Part shown: positions 1-8,279 of the stretch, piece by piece
Layout: each line of letters starts with the position of its first letter
Numbering within the stretch: position 1 is the stretch's first letter
Source: BOG-1155 sp963717985
GTDB lineage: Bacteria > Desulfobacterota > Syntrophorhabdia > Syntrophorhabdales > WCHB1-27
Assembly (NCBI GenBank): GCA_963717985.1
Contig: CAVQYC010000008.1
Span: forward strand, 62,001-126,000
Length of the DNA: 64,000 nucleotides
Direction of reading: 5' to 3'
Notes under the pieces: generated by a model
Seen by the model: only the letters and a program-made list of their open reading frames with translations
What the model was told of the DNA's origin: nothing
The model's database searches: none
Program-made: the position numbers and the translations under genes

Positions 1-401
1 CAAGGCTGAAGGTATTTCCAAAGATACTTGAGGGCATCCTGAACGATAAAGAAGCGACGGTGCGGACCATCGCGAGCTTTGCCTTTTCCGGGAAAGCTTC
101 TCCGGCGCTGATCGAAGCGGGCATTACGGAAATGATGGCGAACCCGAAAGAGGTCATACACGGCGATTTCTCTGCGTGCGACCTGGTTGATTTAATGGAA
201 GGCGTCAAATCGATCGACCTGCCCACCCTCGTCATCGCAGGCGCCGACGATGCCCTCACCCCCGTAAAATATTCCGAATATCTCAACAGGGAGATCAGGG
301 GGTCTCGGCTTGTGGTAATCCGTGATGCAGGCCATATGGCGATGATTGAGAAACCGGAGGAGACGAACCGTGCGATAGAGGCATTTCTATCTCGTCGATG
401 A
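1..401 (+). CDS. alpha/beta hydrolase, C-terminal part (5' end outside window)
   Basis: The frame is open from the window edge, so this is the C-terminal part of a longer gene; the GTG at 60 is internal. The last 110 residues have the usual end of an alpha/beta-hydrolase fold: a strand followed by AGADDALTPV, carrying the acid residue of the triad, and later DAGHMAMIEKPEE, carrying the catalytic histidine, ahead of the final helix. The nucleophile elbow lies upstream of the window. Substrate cannot be told. The 3' end overlaps the convergent dihydrouridine synthase gene by 107 bases. Confidence 0.75.
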   Translation, partial: RLKVFPKILEGILNDKEATVRTIASFAFSGKASPALIEAGITEMMANPKEVIHGDFSACDLVDLMEGVKSIDLPTLVIAGADDALTPVKYSEYLNREIRGSRLVVIRDAGHMAMIEKPEETNRAIEAFLSRR

Positions 402-1377
402 GGGCCTTCATCTCATCGACATTGAGCGCGTGTACGGCCCTGACGCGGAGGGGTCGCGCGTCCCTCAACCCCCGGGTATACCAGACGAAGCATTTGCGAA
501 AATTGATCACCCCCGTGAGCGGTCCATGGTGGTCGACCGATAGGGCAAGGTGTTTCTCCATGGTCGAGCGCACCTCGGCGACGGTGGGAACACCCCCACG
601 CACCGGTGCGCCAGGCGGGCCGCGCCAGGCCGCGTCCCCGCCGCCCTTCCCATGGGTGAGTGCAAGGTCCCGGAATATCCATGGGTTCCCGAGAGCGCCT
701 CTGGCGATCATCACGCCATCACACCCCGTCTCCTCCGTAATCTGCGTCGCTGCCCCTTGAGAGAACACATCGCCGCTTGCGATGACCGGAATATCAACCG
801 CCTTTTTCACTGCTCGTATCACCGACGTATCTGCCCTGCCCCTATACCCCTGGTTTCTGGTACGTCCGTGGACGCAGACCGCGGCCGCCCCCGCCGCCGC
901 AATGAGCTTCGCCGTCTCCGGCGCATTGATCGAATGATCGTCCCATCCGGAGCGTATTTTTACCGTTACCGGGACCGGAGCGTGTTTCACCAGGGCGCTG
1001 ACGAGCCGGAACAGCGTCTCCGGCTCCCTCAGCAACGCAGCACCTTCCCCCTTTCGGGTCACTTTATGAACGGGACAGGCGGCGTTCAGGTCAACCACGT
1101 CGTACGGGTAGTCGGCAAGCGCGTCGAGGGCCTCTATGAGAGCGTCCGGCTCACGGCCGAGCAACTGCACGCCCAGGGGCTTATCCAGAGGCGAGGACCG
1201 GAGGAGCCTGAGGGTCTTGCCGTTCCGGAGACCCAGGGCCCGGCCATTTATCATCTCCGTAAAGGCGAGGGGGCAGCCAAACTCCCTCGCAATAAGCCGA
1301 AAAGGCAGGTCACTCACCCCGGCCATCGGGGCCAATATAAAAGGCATTGAGAGGTGAAGGCTGCCAAGGGCAAACAC
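295..1377 (-). CDS. dusB: tRNA-dihydrouridine synthase (DusB-like)
   Basis: FMN enzyme that reduces uridine to dihydrouridine in tRNA D-loops. The TIM-barrel start LAPMAGVSDLPFR is near residue 15, the catalytic cysteine is C101 in LNAACPVHKV, and the FMN-phosphate region follows in IASGDVFS and GVMIARGALGNPW. The GTG at 1375-1377 aligns best with the family N-terminus; the ATG ten codons later would cut into the first strand. At 360 residues it is slightly long, owing to a glycine-rich insertion near residue 245 (HGKGGGDAAWRG) and a serine/proline-rich tail that overlaps the hydrolase gene. Confidence 0.9.
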   Translation of the reverse strand: MFALGSLHLSMPFILAPMAGVSDLPFRLIAREFGCPLAFTEMINGRALGLRNGKTLRLLRSSPLDKPLGVQLLGREPDALIEALDALADYPYDVVDLNAACPVHKVTRKGEGAALLREPETLFRLVSALVKHAPVPVTVKIRSGWDDHSINAPETAKLIAAAGAAAVCVHGRTRNQGYRGRADTSVIRAVKKAVDIPVIASGDVFSQGAATQITEETGCDGVMIARGALGNPWIFRDLALTHGKGGGDAAWRGPPGAPVRGGVPTVAEVRSTMEKHLALSVDHHGPLTGVINFRKCFVWYTRGLRDARPLRVRAVHALNVDEMKALIDEIEMPLSHGSSPPVSQSSPYGLHHGLPQAETP

Positions 1378-1412
1378 CCATTACTTTATACGGCAAACCC
1401 CAGGCGCGTCAA

Positions 1413-1442
1413 GTGACAGCGGCGCCCTTTCCGGTTTATAAT
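1413..1442 (+). promoter_or_regulatory. sigma-70 promoter, release-factor-like gene
   Basis: GTGACA (1413-1418), 18-base spacer, TATAAT (1437-1442). Only seven bases separate the -10 box from the ATG at 1450, so the predicted transcript begins at or next to the start codon. Confidence 0.55.
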
Positions 1443-1449
1443 TACTCTT

Positions 1450-1857
1450 ATGCTGAGTCTTGAAAAGGAAAAGGCCTTGCAGGAAAAGATGGAGCGGTTG
1501 GGCATCAGGGAAGCGGACATAATAGAGCGCTTTGTCCGTTCCGCGGGCCCCGGAGGCCAGAACGTCAATAAGGTGGCTACCTGCGTTTATCTGAAGCACC
1601 TTCCCAGCGGCATCGAGGTAAAGTGCCAACAGGAGCGCCACCAGGCGATGAACAGGTTTTTCGCGAGAAGGCTACTCGTTCAGAAAATAGAAAACATGAC
1701 GCTCGGCAAAGAAAGCGAGGAACAGCAACGTATTCAAAAGATAAGGCGACAGAAAAGACGGCGCTCCAGGCGCGCCAAGGAAAAAGTGCTGGAAATCAAG
1801 CACCTGCAGACTCGAAAGAAAAGGGAGCGGTTGAAACCGGACCTGTCGGACTACTAG
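1450..1857 (+). CDS. peptide-chain release factor-like protein (GGQ domain only)
   Basis: A 135-residue protein with only the catalytic domain of class I release factors. The GGQ tripeptide is at residues 35-37 in SAGPGGQNVNK, followed by the family segment VYLKHLPSGIEVKCQQERHQ and a very basic C-terminal tail. Codon-recognition domains are absent, as in ArfB/RF-H type proteins that hydrolyse peptidyl-tRNA on stalled ribosomes. A rescue role is inferred from the family. No Shine-Dalgarno is visible before the ATG, and the promoter sits directly upstream. It stands alone, ahead of the tRNA pair. Confidence 0.85.
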   Translation: MLSLEKEKALQEKMERLGIREADIIERFVRSAGPGGQNVNKVATCVYLKHLPSGIEVKCQQERHQAMNRFFARRLLVQKIENMTLGKESEEQQRIQKIRRQKRRRSRRAKEKVLEIKHLQTRKKRERLKPDLSDY

Positions 1858-1884
1858 CCGCCCAAGGCGTCTCTGATTAAGTGA

Positions 1885-1913
1885 TTGACACTGGCAAGGA
1901 TATTCTGTATCAT
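1885..1913 (+). promoter_or_regulatory. promoter of the tRNA-Gly/tRNA-Cys unit
   Basis: TTGACA (1885-1890), 17-base spacer and TATCAT (1908-1913), ending ten bases before the tRNA-Gly 5' end. A near-consensus housekeeping promoter suited to a stable-RNA unit. Confidence 0.7.
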
Positions 1914-1923
1914 TAAGGCAGAC

Positions 1924-1998
<75 letters not shown>

Positions 1999-2003
1999 AA
2001 AAC

Positions 2004-2078
2004 GGCGGCATAGCCAAGTGGTAAGGCAGCGGTCTGCAAAACCGTTATTCTCCGGTTCAAATCCGGATGCCGCCTCCA
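2004..2078 (+). tRNA. tRNA-Cys (anticodon GCA)
   Basis: Acceptor GGCGGCA (2004-2010) pairs with TGCCGCC (2068-2074). The anticodon loop is CTGCAAA and CCA is encoded (2076-2078). It follows tRNA-Gly by five bases, so the two are probably co-transcribed. Confidence 0.95.
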
Positions 2079-2151
2079 CTTTCTCCCCGAATTTCCGATA
2101 AGTCTTTATCCGCTCCTGTCCCTGGCTCCGGCGCGTTGGTCGGCACCTTGG

Positions 2152-2568
2152 TCATAACTTCTCTGCCTCCAGGGCGATCCGCTCCGTGAGTGCCTCACAG
2201 GCCTCCATGAGATGGCGAATCTCGTCAGGCTGCAGCCTATCCCAGTGAATGCCCGCAACGACCACCACCTTCCTGTTCAATCTGCCTGAGAGTGCTTCGG
2301 AAACCAGTTTCACGGTCACGTCCTCCTTGTGTCCGGGAAAGGTGAATACGGAGGACGTGGCGCTCCTTTCGTGAGGGTCCCGGAGGCTGGCCCGCGGCAC
2401 TGCCATGCCCAGCGCCCCGATGTGGGCTGCCCCTCCCCATAGGGTGACGAGGAGATCGGGGCCCATGGCGTCAACGCGGGCAAAAAGCTCGAATCGTCCC
2501 TTTCGCTCCGTCAGCTTGAACCCCGGGAGCTTTGCCGGGGGTTTGCCCTCCTCGCCTTCTCGATGCAT
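2152..2568 (-). CDS. LpdD-like protein (prenylated-flavin chaperone family)
   Basis: A single-domain protein of about 138 residues. The pattern GGAAHIGALGMAVPR, then SSVFTFPGHKED, then VVVAGIHWDRL matches what I remember of LpdD-type proteins, small partners of UbiD-family decarboxylases that help the enzyme acquire prenylated FMN. No ubiD or ubiX homologue lies in this window, so the partner must be elsewhere or the assignment is wrong. The ATG at 2568 has AAGGA six bases upstream; an ATG at 2583 is in frame but lacks a ribosome site. It follows the secreted protein gene by a short gap. Confidence 0.55.
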   Translation of the reverse strand: MHREGEEGKPPAKLPGFKLTERKGRFELFARVDAMGPDLLVTLWGGAAHIGALGMAVPRASLRDPHERSATSSVFTFPGHKEDVTVKLVSEALSGRLNRKVVVVAGIHWDRLQPDEIRHLMEACEALTERIALEAEKL

Positions 2569-2604
2569 ATGGTTGTCCTTCATATCAGTAAGTGCGCCCG
2601 TTAC

Positions 2605-3084
2605 CTATTCGACAATGAAATCCCACGCAGAATCGTTGATCCAGATCGCATAGTAACCTCTTCCGAACAACCCCTTCGGCCGTATCGTATACAAGATATC
2701 GCCTCTCTTCTTTACCTCGGTCTCCACATCTTTTCCGAATATGAAGCGGGATTTGCCGAGAGGGGACTGGTTGATGAAGAGCATGTTATTGAAGGTGAGG
2801 TATTGGATGTCCTGCTTTCCGTACAAAATAAAATACTTGATATCTTTCAGGAGAAAGCGGTGGGGGTTATTGCTCTCCACATAGAGCATCGCTCCTTCCT
2901 GAAAGACTATATTGGGAAGGATCCTCACCAGCTTGCTGGTCGTCTTGACGTAAACACCATATTCCTTGGGTGTCGGCACGTCGTCTTTTGCCGCATGAAG
3001 GGGACCGGCCAGGAAGAAGGCCGCAACGACCGAAACTGCGGCATATCGACGCATTGTTCGCAGTAATTTCACGGCGCACTTCAC
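2605..3084 (-). CDS. hypothetical exported protein
   Basis: Function not recognised. A cleavable signal is clear: arginines, then the hydrophobic run AAVSVVAAFFLAGP and a probable LHA cleavage site. The mature part (about 125 residues) has no cysteines and looks rich in beta strands (KYFILYGKQDIQYLTF), ending in YAIWINDSAWDFIVE. The GTG at 3084 has GGAG seven bases upstream; an ATG at 3054 would also retain the signal. It probably shares a message with the LpdD-like gene downstream. Confidence 0.6.
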   Translation of the reverse strand: MKCAVKLLRTMRRYAAVSVVAAFFLAGPLHAAKDDVPTPKEYGVYVKTTSKLVRILPNIVFQEGAMLYVESNNPHRFLLKDIKYFILYGKQDIQYLTFNNMLFINQSPLGKSRFIFGKDVETEVKKRGDILYTIRPKGLFGRGYYAIWINDSAWDFIVE

Positions 3085-3190
3085 GTAGTATCTCCGCACC
3101 TTTTGCCCGACCACCCCTCAATTGTACTCTACGAACCGGGCCATATCAATAGGCAAAAGAATGGCGCCTCCCAGGGGCGGCACCAAACAC

Positions 3191-3220
3191 TTGAAAAAGT
3201 GTCACGTTAAATTCTATAAT
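3191..3220 (+). promoter_or_regulatory. promoter of the xseB-rpoZ operon
   Basis: TTGAAA (3191-3196), 18-base spacer and a perfect TATAAT (3215-3220). The ATG of xseB begins seven bases after the -10 box and has no Shine-Dalgarno, so initiation is predicted at the start codon. Confidence 0.65.
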
Positions 3221-3226
3221 TAACAA

Positions 3227-3448
3227 ATGAAATTTGAAGAAGGATTACGTAAACTTGAAGAGATAGTCAACACCCTCGACGAGGGACGGGTTCCGCTGGA
3301 CGACGCGCTTCGCCTGTTCAGGGAAGGCATAGGCCTCACAAAAGAGCTTTCCAAGACGCTTGATGACATAGAACGCAAGGTGGAGATCCTTGCGAAAAAG
3401 GATGATGGAACTATCGAGAAAAAGCCCTTCCTACAGGAAGACCTTTAG
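3227..3448 (+). CDS. xseB: exodeoxyribonuclease VII small subunit
   Basis: Partner of XseA in the nuclease that degrades single-stranded DNA from either end. The 73-residue two-helix protein has the family opening FEEGLRKLEEIVNTLDEG and the run DDALRLFREGIGLTKE. The large-subunit gene is 26 kb away at 29021, so the subunits come from separate transcripts. The stop overlaps the ispA GTG by one base (TAGTG), as usual for xseB-ispA-dxs operons. Confidence 0.93.
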   Translation: MKFEEGLRKLEEIVNTLDEGRVPLDDALRLFREGIGLTKELSKTLDDIERKVEILAKKDDGTIEKKPFLQEDL

Positions 3449-4329
3449 TGGACCTGGCAGATTTTCTCGCCGATAAAAGGGTGCTTGTGGAGGACAGGCT
3501 GAGGGCGATACTCTCTGCCTTTCCGGCATCTTCCGGGATACTCAAGGATGCAATGGAGTACAGTCTGTTCTCGGAAGGGAAAAGGATCAGGCCGGGTCTT
3601 GCCATAGCAGCCTGTGAAGCAATGGGCGGCGACGTAGAAATGGTGCTGCCCTTTGCCTCCGCCATTGAAATGATCCATACGTACTCCCTCATCCATGATG
3701 ACCTTCCCTGTATGGACAATGATGACCTGAGGCGGGGCAAACCCACATGCCACAAGATGTTCGGAGAAGCGGTGGCCCTCCTGGCGGGAGACGCGCTGCT
3801 TACCGAGGCCTTCCGGGTTATGACCGATCCGGCCGAGTCTTCCGCACCTTCTGAGGTCACACAAAAGGTGGTCTATGAGATCGCCCGTGCAGCAGGCGCT
3901 GCCGGCATGGTTGCCGGTCAGACCGTCGATGTCATTTATGAAGGCAAGAAAGGAACGAAAAGTATCGTTAATCTCATACACCGCAATAAGACAGGCGCAT
4001 TGATCAGGGCATCGGTCCTGGCCGGCGCGCTCGTGAGGAATGCGAACAAGAAGGAACTTAAGTGCTTTACGGTGTTCGGTGAGTCGATCGGCCTTGCCTT
4101 CCAGATCAGGGACGATCTTCTTGATGTGGAAGGCACGGAAGCAGAGGTGGGAAAAAAGCTGCAAAAGGATATGGAAAAGCAGACGTACGTGAGATATTAC
4201 GGTATCGCCGCCTCAAAAGCCAGGATAGATGGTCTTGTCAACAAGGCCATTGCGTCCTTGCGGTTTCTCGGTCCCAGAGCCGACATGCTCGTGCAGGTCG
4301 CCAATTTTATAGGTCACAGGTCTTTTTGA
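3448..4329 (+). CDS. ispA: polyprenyl synthetase (farnesyl/geranylgeranyl diphosphate synthase)
   Basis: Condenses isopentenyl diphosphate with allylic diphosphates to make C15-C20 prenyl chains. The first aspartate-rich motif is DDLPCMDNDD (around residues 86-95) and the second lies in FQIRDDLLDVEG (about 217-228). At 293 residues the length is normal. The position between xseB and dxs fits IspA. The GTG overlaps the xseB stop and the stop overlaps the dxs ATG (TGATG), implying translational coupling. Product chain length cannot be read with certainty. Confidence 0.92.
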   Translation: MDLADFLADKRVLVEDRLRAILSAFPASSGILKDAMEYSLFSEGKRIRPGLAIAACEAMGGDVEMVLPFASAIEMIHTYSLIHDDLPCMDNDDLRRGKPTCHKMFGEAVALLAGDALLTEAFRVMTDPAESSAPSEVTQKVVYEIARAAGAAGMVAGQTVDVIYEGKKGTKSIVNLIHRNKTGALIRASVLAGALVRNANKKELKCFTVFGESIGLAFQIRDDLLDVEGTEAEVGKKLQKDMEKQTYVRYYGIAASKARIDGLVNKAIASLRFLGPRADMLVQVANFIGHRSF

Positions 4330-6197
4330 TGCTGCTCGATGCCATCAACACGCCGCGGGACATAAGAGAGCTGACGCCCCTTCAGCTCGCGAGCCTTGCC
4401 GACGAGATAAGGGATCTTATCATCCGCACGATCTCGAAGTCCGGGGGTCATCTCTCGTCAAACCTGGGTGTCGTCGAGCTTACCCTTGCTCTTCATTACG
4501 TCTTTGATACGCCCGATGATAAGATCATATGGGATGTGGGTCACCAGTGCTATACGCACAAGATCCTCACCGAAAGGAAGGACCGTTTCTGTACCATCAG
4601 GCAAAACGGGGGCCTCTCCGGTTTCCCATGCAGAAAAGAAAGCATTTACGATGCCTTTGACACCGGGCACGCGAGCAACTCTATCTCAATCGCGACGGGT
4701 CTTGCCGAGGCAAAAAGGAAGAACAATCAGACTCACCGTATCGTTGCGGTCATAGGCGACGGTTCCCTCACCGGCGGTATGTCGTTCGAGGCGCTCAACC
4801 ATGCGGGGCACCTTAAGAGCGATATCATCGTCGTGTTGAATGACAACGAAATGTCCATCTCGAAAAATGTCGGCGCCCTCTCCGCCCATCTCAACAGGAT
4901 TATGACGGGCGAGTTCATGAGCGGCCTGAGAGAGGATATCAAGCATACAATCCGCAACCTGCCCGGCCTGGGAGACAAAGTCTACAAAGCGGCCCGCTAT
5001 TTTGAGGAAGCGGTCAAAGGCCTTGTGACGCCGGGCCTCCTCTTCGAGGAGCTCGGTTTTCAGTACGTGGGGCCTGTAGACGGCCACAACCTGAACCATC
5101 TGATCCTCAACCTCTCAAACATCAAGAAGCTCAAAGGGCCTATCCTGGTCCATGTCGTGACGAAGAAAGGGAAAGGATACGAGCCGGCGTCGAAAGACCC
5201 CGCACTGTTTCACGGTATCTCGGAGTTCGATATCGTAAGCGGCGAGCCGGTGCGAAATGGAAAGCGCACGTTTACGGATGTCTTCGGTGAAACGCTGATC
5301 CAGCTTGCATCGAAGGATGAAAAAATCATAGCCATCACCGCCGCAATGGGACTCGGCACGGGTCTCGAAGAATTTTCGAAGCTTTTTCGCGGGCGCTTTT
5401 ACGACATCGGCATTGCCGAGGCCCACGGGGTCACGTTTGCAGCCGCACTCGCCTTAGGCGGGATGAAACCCTTTGTTGCCATGTACTCTACGTTCCTTCA
5501 GCGCGGCTTCGACCAGATCATCGAGGATGTCTGCCTGCAGGAGCTGCCCGTCATCTTTGCTATCGACAGGAGCGGTATCGTCGGCCTGGATGGCCCTACC
5601 CATCACGGCAGCTTCGACATGTCCTATCTGCGCCACATTCCGCATATGGTACTCATGAGCCCGAAGGACGAAAACGAGCTCAAACAGATGCTCTTCTCCG
5701 CAACCATGTACGAGAGGCCCGTCGCTATCCGCTATCCCAGAGGCGAGGCCATAGGCGTCCCGATTGAGAGCGGGTTTACGGAGATACCCCTCGGGAAATG
5801 GGAGGTCCTGAAGGACGGGTCGGATGTGACGCTTATCGGGTGCGGTCCGGTAGTCCATTCGTGTTTGCAGGCCGCGGAGGAGCTCGAAAAAGAAGAGGGC
5901 ATCAGTGCCGCGGTGATCAACGGGCGGTTCATAAAACCTATGGATAGGGAGATGCTCGTCGACTTCGCCACCCGTACCGGGCGGATCGTGACGCTGGAGG
6001 AGAATTCCGCCATAGGGGGTTTCGGAAGCGGGGTCATGGAAATCCTTTCCGAGGAAGGCGTGGTAGTACCCGTGAAAAGAATAGGCTTGCCTGATCGATT
6101 CCTGCCCCATGCATCACAAAAGCTCCTGCGACAACAGGTAGGCCTGGACAAGGACAGCATAAAAAAGACTGTAAAGCATTGGCTAAAGTCAGAATAG
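4329..6197 (+). CDS. dxs: 1-deoxy-D-xylulose-5-phosphate synthase
   Basis: Thiamine-diphosphate enzyme joining pyruvate and glyceraldehyde 3-phosphate, the first step of the MEP isoprenoid route. Seen in order: KSGGHLSSNLGVVELT near residue 38, the ThDP/Mg segment VIGDGSLTGGMSFEALN, then the transketolase pyrimidine domain (GIAEAHGVTFAAALAL) and C-terminal domain. Length (622) is normal. ATG 4329 overlaps the ispA stop; a TTG one codon earlier is possible. The second MEP gene, dxr, is at 58080, and thiC and thiD/N for the cofactor are also in this window. Confidence 0.96.
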   Translation: MLLDAINTPRDIRELTPLQLASLADEIRDLIIRTISKSGGHLSSNLGVVELTLALHYVFDTPDDKIIWDVGHQCYTHKILTERKDRFCTIRQNGGLSGFPCRKESIYDAFDTGHASNSISIATGLAEAKRKNNQTHRIVAVIGDGSLTGGMSFEALNHAGHLKSDIIVVLNDNEMSISKNVGALSAHLNRIMTGEFMSGLREDIKHTIRNLPGLGDKVYKAARYFEEAVKGLVTPGLLFEELGFQYVGPVDGHNLNHLILNLSNIKKLKGPILVHVVTKKGKGYEPASKDPALFHGISEFDIVSGEPVRNGKRTFTDVFGETLIQLASKDEKIIAITAAMGLGTGLEEFSKLFRGRFYDIGIAEAHGVTFAAALALGGMKPFVAMYSTFLQRGFDQIIEDVCLQELPVIFAIDRSGIVGLDGPTHHGSFDMSYLRHIPHMVLMSPKDENELKQMLFSATMYERPVAIRYPRGEAIGVPIESGFTEIPLGKWEVLKDGSDVTLIGCGPVVHSCLQAAEELEKEEGISAAVINGRFIKPMDREMLVDFATRTGRIVTLEENSAIGGFGSGVMEILSEEGVVVPVKRIGLPDRFLPHASQKLLRQQVGLDKDSIKKTVKHWLKSE

Positions 6198-6910
6198 ATA
6201 TCCTCCTCGCAAGTAAGGGTCTCGCCGAATCGAGAGAAAAGGCAAAAGTACTGGTCATGGCCGGCGTCGTCTTCCTGAAGGGAGAGCGGATATCGAGGAC
6301 CGACAAGGTAGTCGACGAGGAGGCATCGATAGAGGTGAGAGGCAACCCTCTCCTCTACGTCGGCTACGGCGGCGTCAAGCTCGAGCAGGCGCTCACGCAC
6401 TTCGGGATCGATATTATCGGGAAAACCGCGGTCGACATAGGCTCTTCGACCGGCGGCTTTGTCGATTGCCTGCTCCAGGCCGGCGCTTCCAGGGTTTACG
6501 CAATCGACGCGGGCACCCATCAACTCCACGAAAAGCTGAGAAAGGACCCGAGGGTCGTTGTGCGGGAAAACGTGAACGCCAGATACCTTAAGGCTGAAGA
6601 CATAGGCGAGAAGGCAGATATTATCACCGTCGATGTCTCTTTCATCTCGCTGAAAAAGATCATCCCCGCGGCGCTGCCGCTCCTCGCGCCCGGAGGGTTC
6701 CTCATAACGCTCGTCAAGCCGCAGTTTGAGGTAGGACGATACCAGGTAGGCAAGGGCGGGATCGTGAAAGACGAGGAACGAATAAGGGCCGTGATCGATG
6801 ACATAAAGCAGTTCGGCGCACAAATCGGCTTGCGGGCCGGCGGGATCGCGGAGGCGCCGAGGGAGAAAAGGAGAAAGAACAAGGAGTACTTCATCCTGTG
6901 GGAAAAGTGA
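6179..6910 (+). CDS. tlyA: TlyA family rRNA methyltransferase / hemolysin A-like protein
   Basis: S4 RNA-binding domain (VRIDILLASKGLAESREKAK, near residues 4-23) followed by an FtsJ-type methyltransferase with the SAM loop AVDIGSSTGGFVDCLLQ. TlyA enzymes 2'-O-methylate cytidines in rRNA; some members were named hemolysins. The TTG at 6179 lies inside dxs (19-base overlap) and gives exactly the family N-terminus MAKVRIDILL. The same gene order occurs after dxs in many bacteria. 243 residues, full length. Confidence 0.92.
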   Translation: MAKVRIDILLASKGLAESREKAKVLVMAGVVFLKGERISRTDKVVDEEASIEVRGNPLLYVGYGGVKLEQALTHFGIDIIGKTAVDIGSSTGGFVDCLLQAGASRVYAIDAGTHQLHEKLRKDPRVVVRENVNARYLKAEDIGEKADIITVDVSFISLKKIIPAALPLLAPGGFLITLVKPQFEVGRYQVGKGGIVKDEERIRAVIDDIKQFGAQIGLRAGGIAEAPREKRRKNKEYFILWEK

Positions 6911-7431
6911 AGCTTCCCCCTCCGGTGCAATTTTTTGCGAGCATTATCTTCGGCGATTCGGGTATACTTTCTCACGTAGAGGCCGAGCTGGCGCAATTGA
7001 TCGGCCCCATAGCGGAAAGGACGGACGTCGCCTCCTTTTCCCAATCGGACTACTACCGCCCTGAAATGGGCGAGGGGCTGCAGCGGTATTTCTTGCTCTT
7101 CGAGCCTCTTCTGGAGAGGGACCTGCTCGCGGGCATCAAGCTCGGCGCCAACGGGATCGAGCACACAGGTGCGGAAAACGGGCGACGGGCGGTCAATGTG
7201 GACCCGGGATATATCGCGCTCGAACACGTGGTCCTCGGCACGACGAAAGGATTCTCGCACAGGATATACCTTGGGGAAGGCATTTTTGCGGACCTTACCC
7301 TGCTCTATGAGAACGGAAGCTATCGTCGTCTGAAGTGGACCTATCCGGACTACGGGAGCGATCAATTGATCTTTTTACTGAACGGGTGGAGAGAACGTTA
7401 TAAGGGGTTGCTGCGATGCCAAAGAGTATGA
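6898..7431 (+). CDS. DUF4416 family protein
   Basis: Unknown function. The protein begins KVKLPPPVQFFASIIFGDSG, carries the segment RYFLLFEPLLERDLLAGIK and ends in the conserved-looking YPDYGSDQLIFLLNGWRERY, which I associate with DUF4416. 177 residues, no signal or membrane segment. The GTG lies inside the tlyA end and its own end overlaps yicC by 16 bases, so it is firmly embedded in the xseB-rpoZ operon, suggesting a conserved cytoplasmic housekeeping role that cannot be specified. Confidence 0.8.
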   Translation: MGKVKLPPPVQFFASIIFGDSGILSHVEAELAQLIGPIAERTDVASFSQSDYYRPEMGEGLQRYFLLFEPLLERDLLAGIKLGANGIEHTGAENGRRAVNVDPGYIALEHVVLGTTKGFSHRIYLGEGIFADLTLLYENGSYRRLKWTYPDYGSDQLIFLLNGWRERYKGLLRCQRV

Positions 7432-8279
7432 CAGGTTTTTCAAAGTTTGAGATGGAGAGCGAGGAAGGCACGTGCTACGGAGAGGCAAGGTCGCTCAACA
7501 GTCGCTATCTGGAAATATCGCTGAGACTGCCTCGAAGCGCCTCCGGGTATGAGTCGCGCCTCCGGGAGACGGCCAAGAGGCACGTCAAACGGGGCAGGCT
7601 GGATATCACGATGAAGTGGGATAAAGGTGATGAATATCTATCCGTGCCTAAGGCGAACGAAGAGGCAATCAGGTGGTACGTCGATCTGGCCCGTCACCTG
7701 AAAGAGTCGCACGGGCTCCAGGGGGACCTGACGGTCGCCGACGTACTCAACTTAAAGGATATTCTGGTCTTTGAGGAGAAATCCGTCCCGGAAACGATGT
7801 TCTTTTCCTGCTTCGAAACCCTGCTTTCGAAATTAAACGCGGAACGGGAGAGGGAAGGGGAGTTGATTCAGCAAGACCTGATCGAGAGACTGGAACAGAT
7901 CCGGGCAGACGTAGAGAGAATTGGAAAGCGCTGGCCGGAGGCAATCACGCACCATGAGGAGATGCTTCGCCAGAAGATACTGGAAGTGAGCGGGACCGTG
8001 ATTGATGAAACGAAGTTATTGCAGGAAATGGGATTTTATATGGAAAGGCTCGATATAGCAGAGGAGATAGCAAGGCTGAAAGGGCACGTGCAGCATTTTA
8101 CCGATACGGTTCATTCCGCAGGCGAGATCGGCCGCAAGCTCGACTTCATTATCCAGGAAATGGTGAGGGAAACGAATACCATAGCGAGCAAATCGAACGA
8201 TCTCTTTATCAGCGAGAGGGCAATTCAGATAAAGGTAGAAATAGAAAAGATGAGGGAGCAGGTCCAGAATGTCGAATGA
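7416..8279 (+). CDS. yicC: YicC family endoribonuclease
   Basis: Starts with the diagnostic PKSMTGFSKFE and LNSRYLEISLRLPR, has the central charged helical part, and ends with the DUF1732-type segment GEIGRKLDFIIQEMVRETNT followed by ASKSNDL. YicC proteins are RNases in E. coli and commonly precede gmk, as here. 287 residues, full length. It overlaps DUF4416 upstream and gmk downstream by about ten bases each. Confidence 0.92.
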   Translation: MPKSMTGFSKFEMESEEGTCYGEARSLNSRYLEISLRLPRSASGYESRLRETAKRHVKRGRLDITMKWDKGDEYLSVPKANEEAIRWYVDLARHLKESHGLQGDLTVADVLNLKDILVFEEKSVPETMFFSCFETLLSKLNAEREREGELIQQDLIERLEQIRADVERIGKRWPEAITHHEEMLRQKILEVSGTVIDETKLLQEMGFYMERLDIAEEIARLKGHVQHFTDTVHSAGEIGRKLDFIIQEMVRETNTIASKSNDLFISERAIQIKVEIEKMREQVQNVE

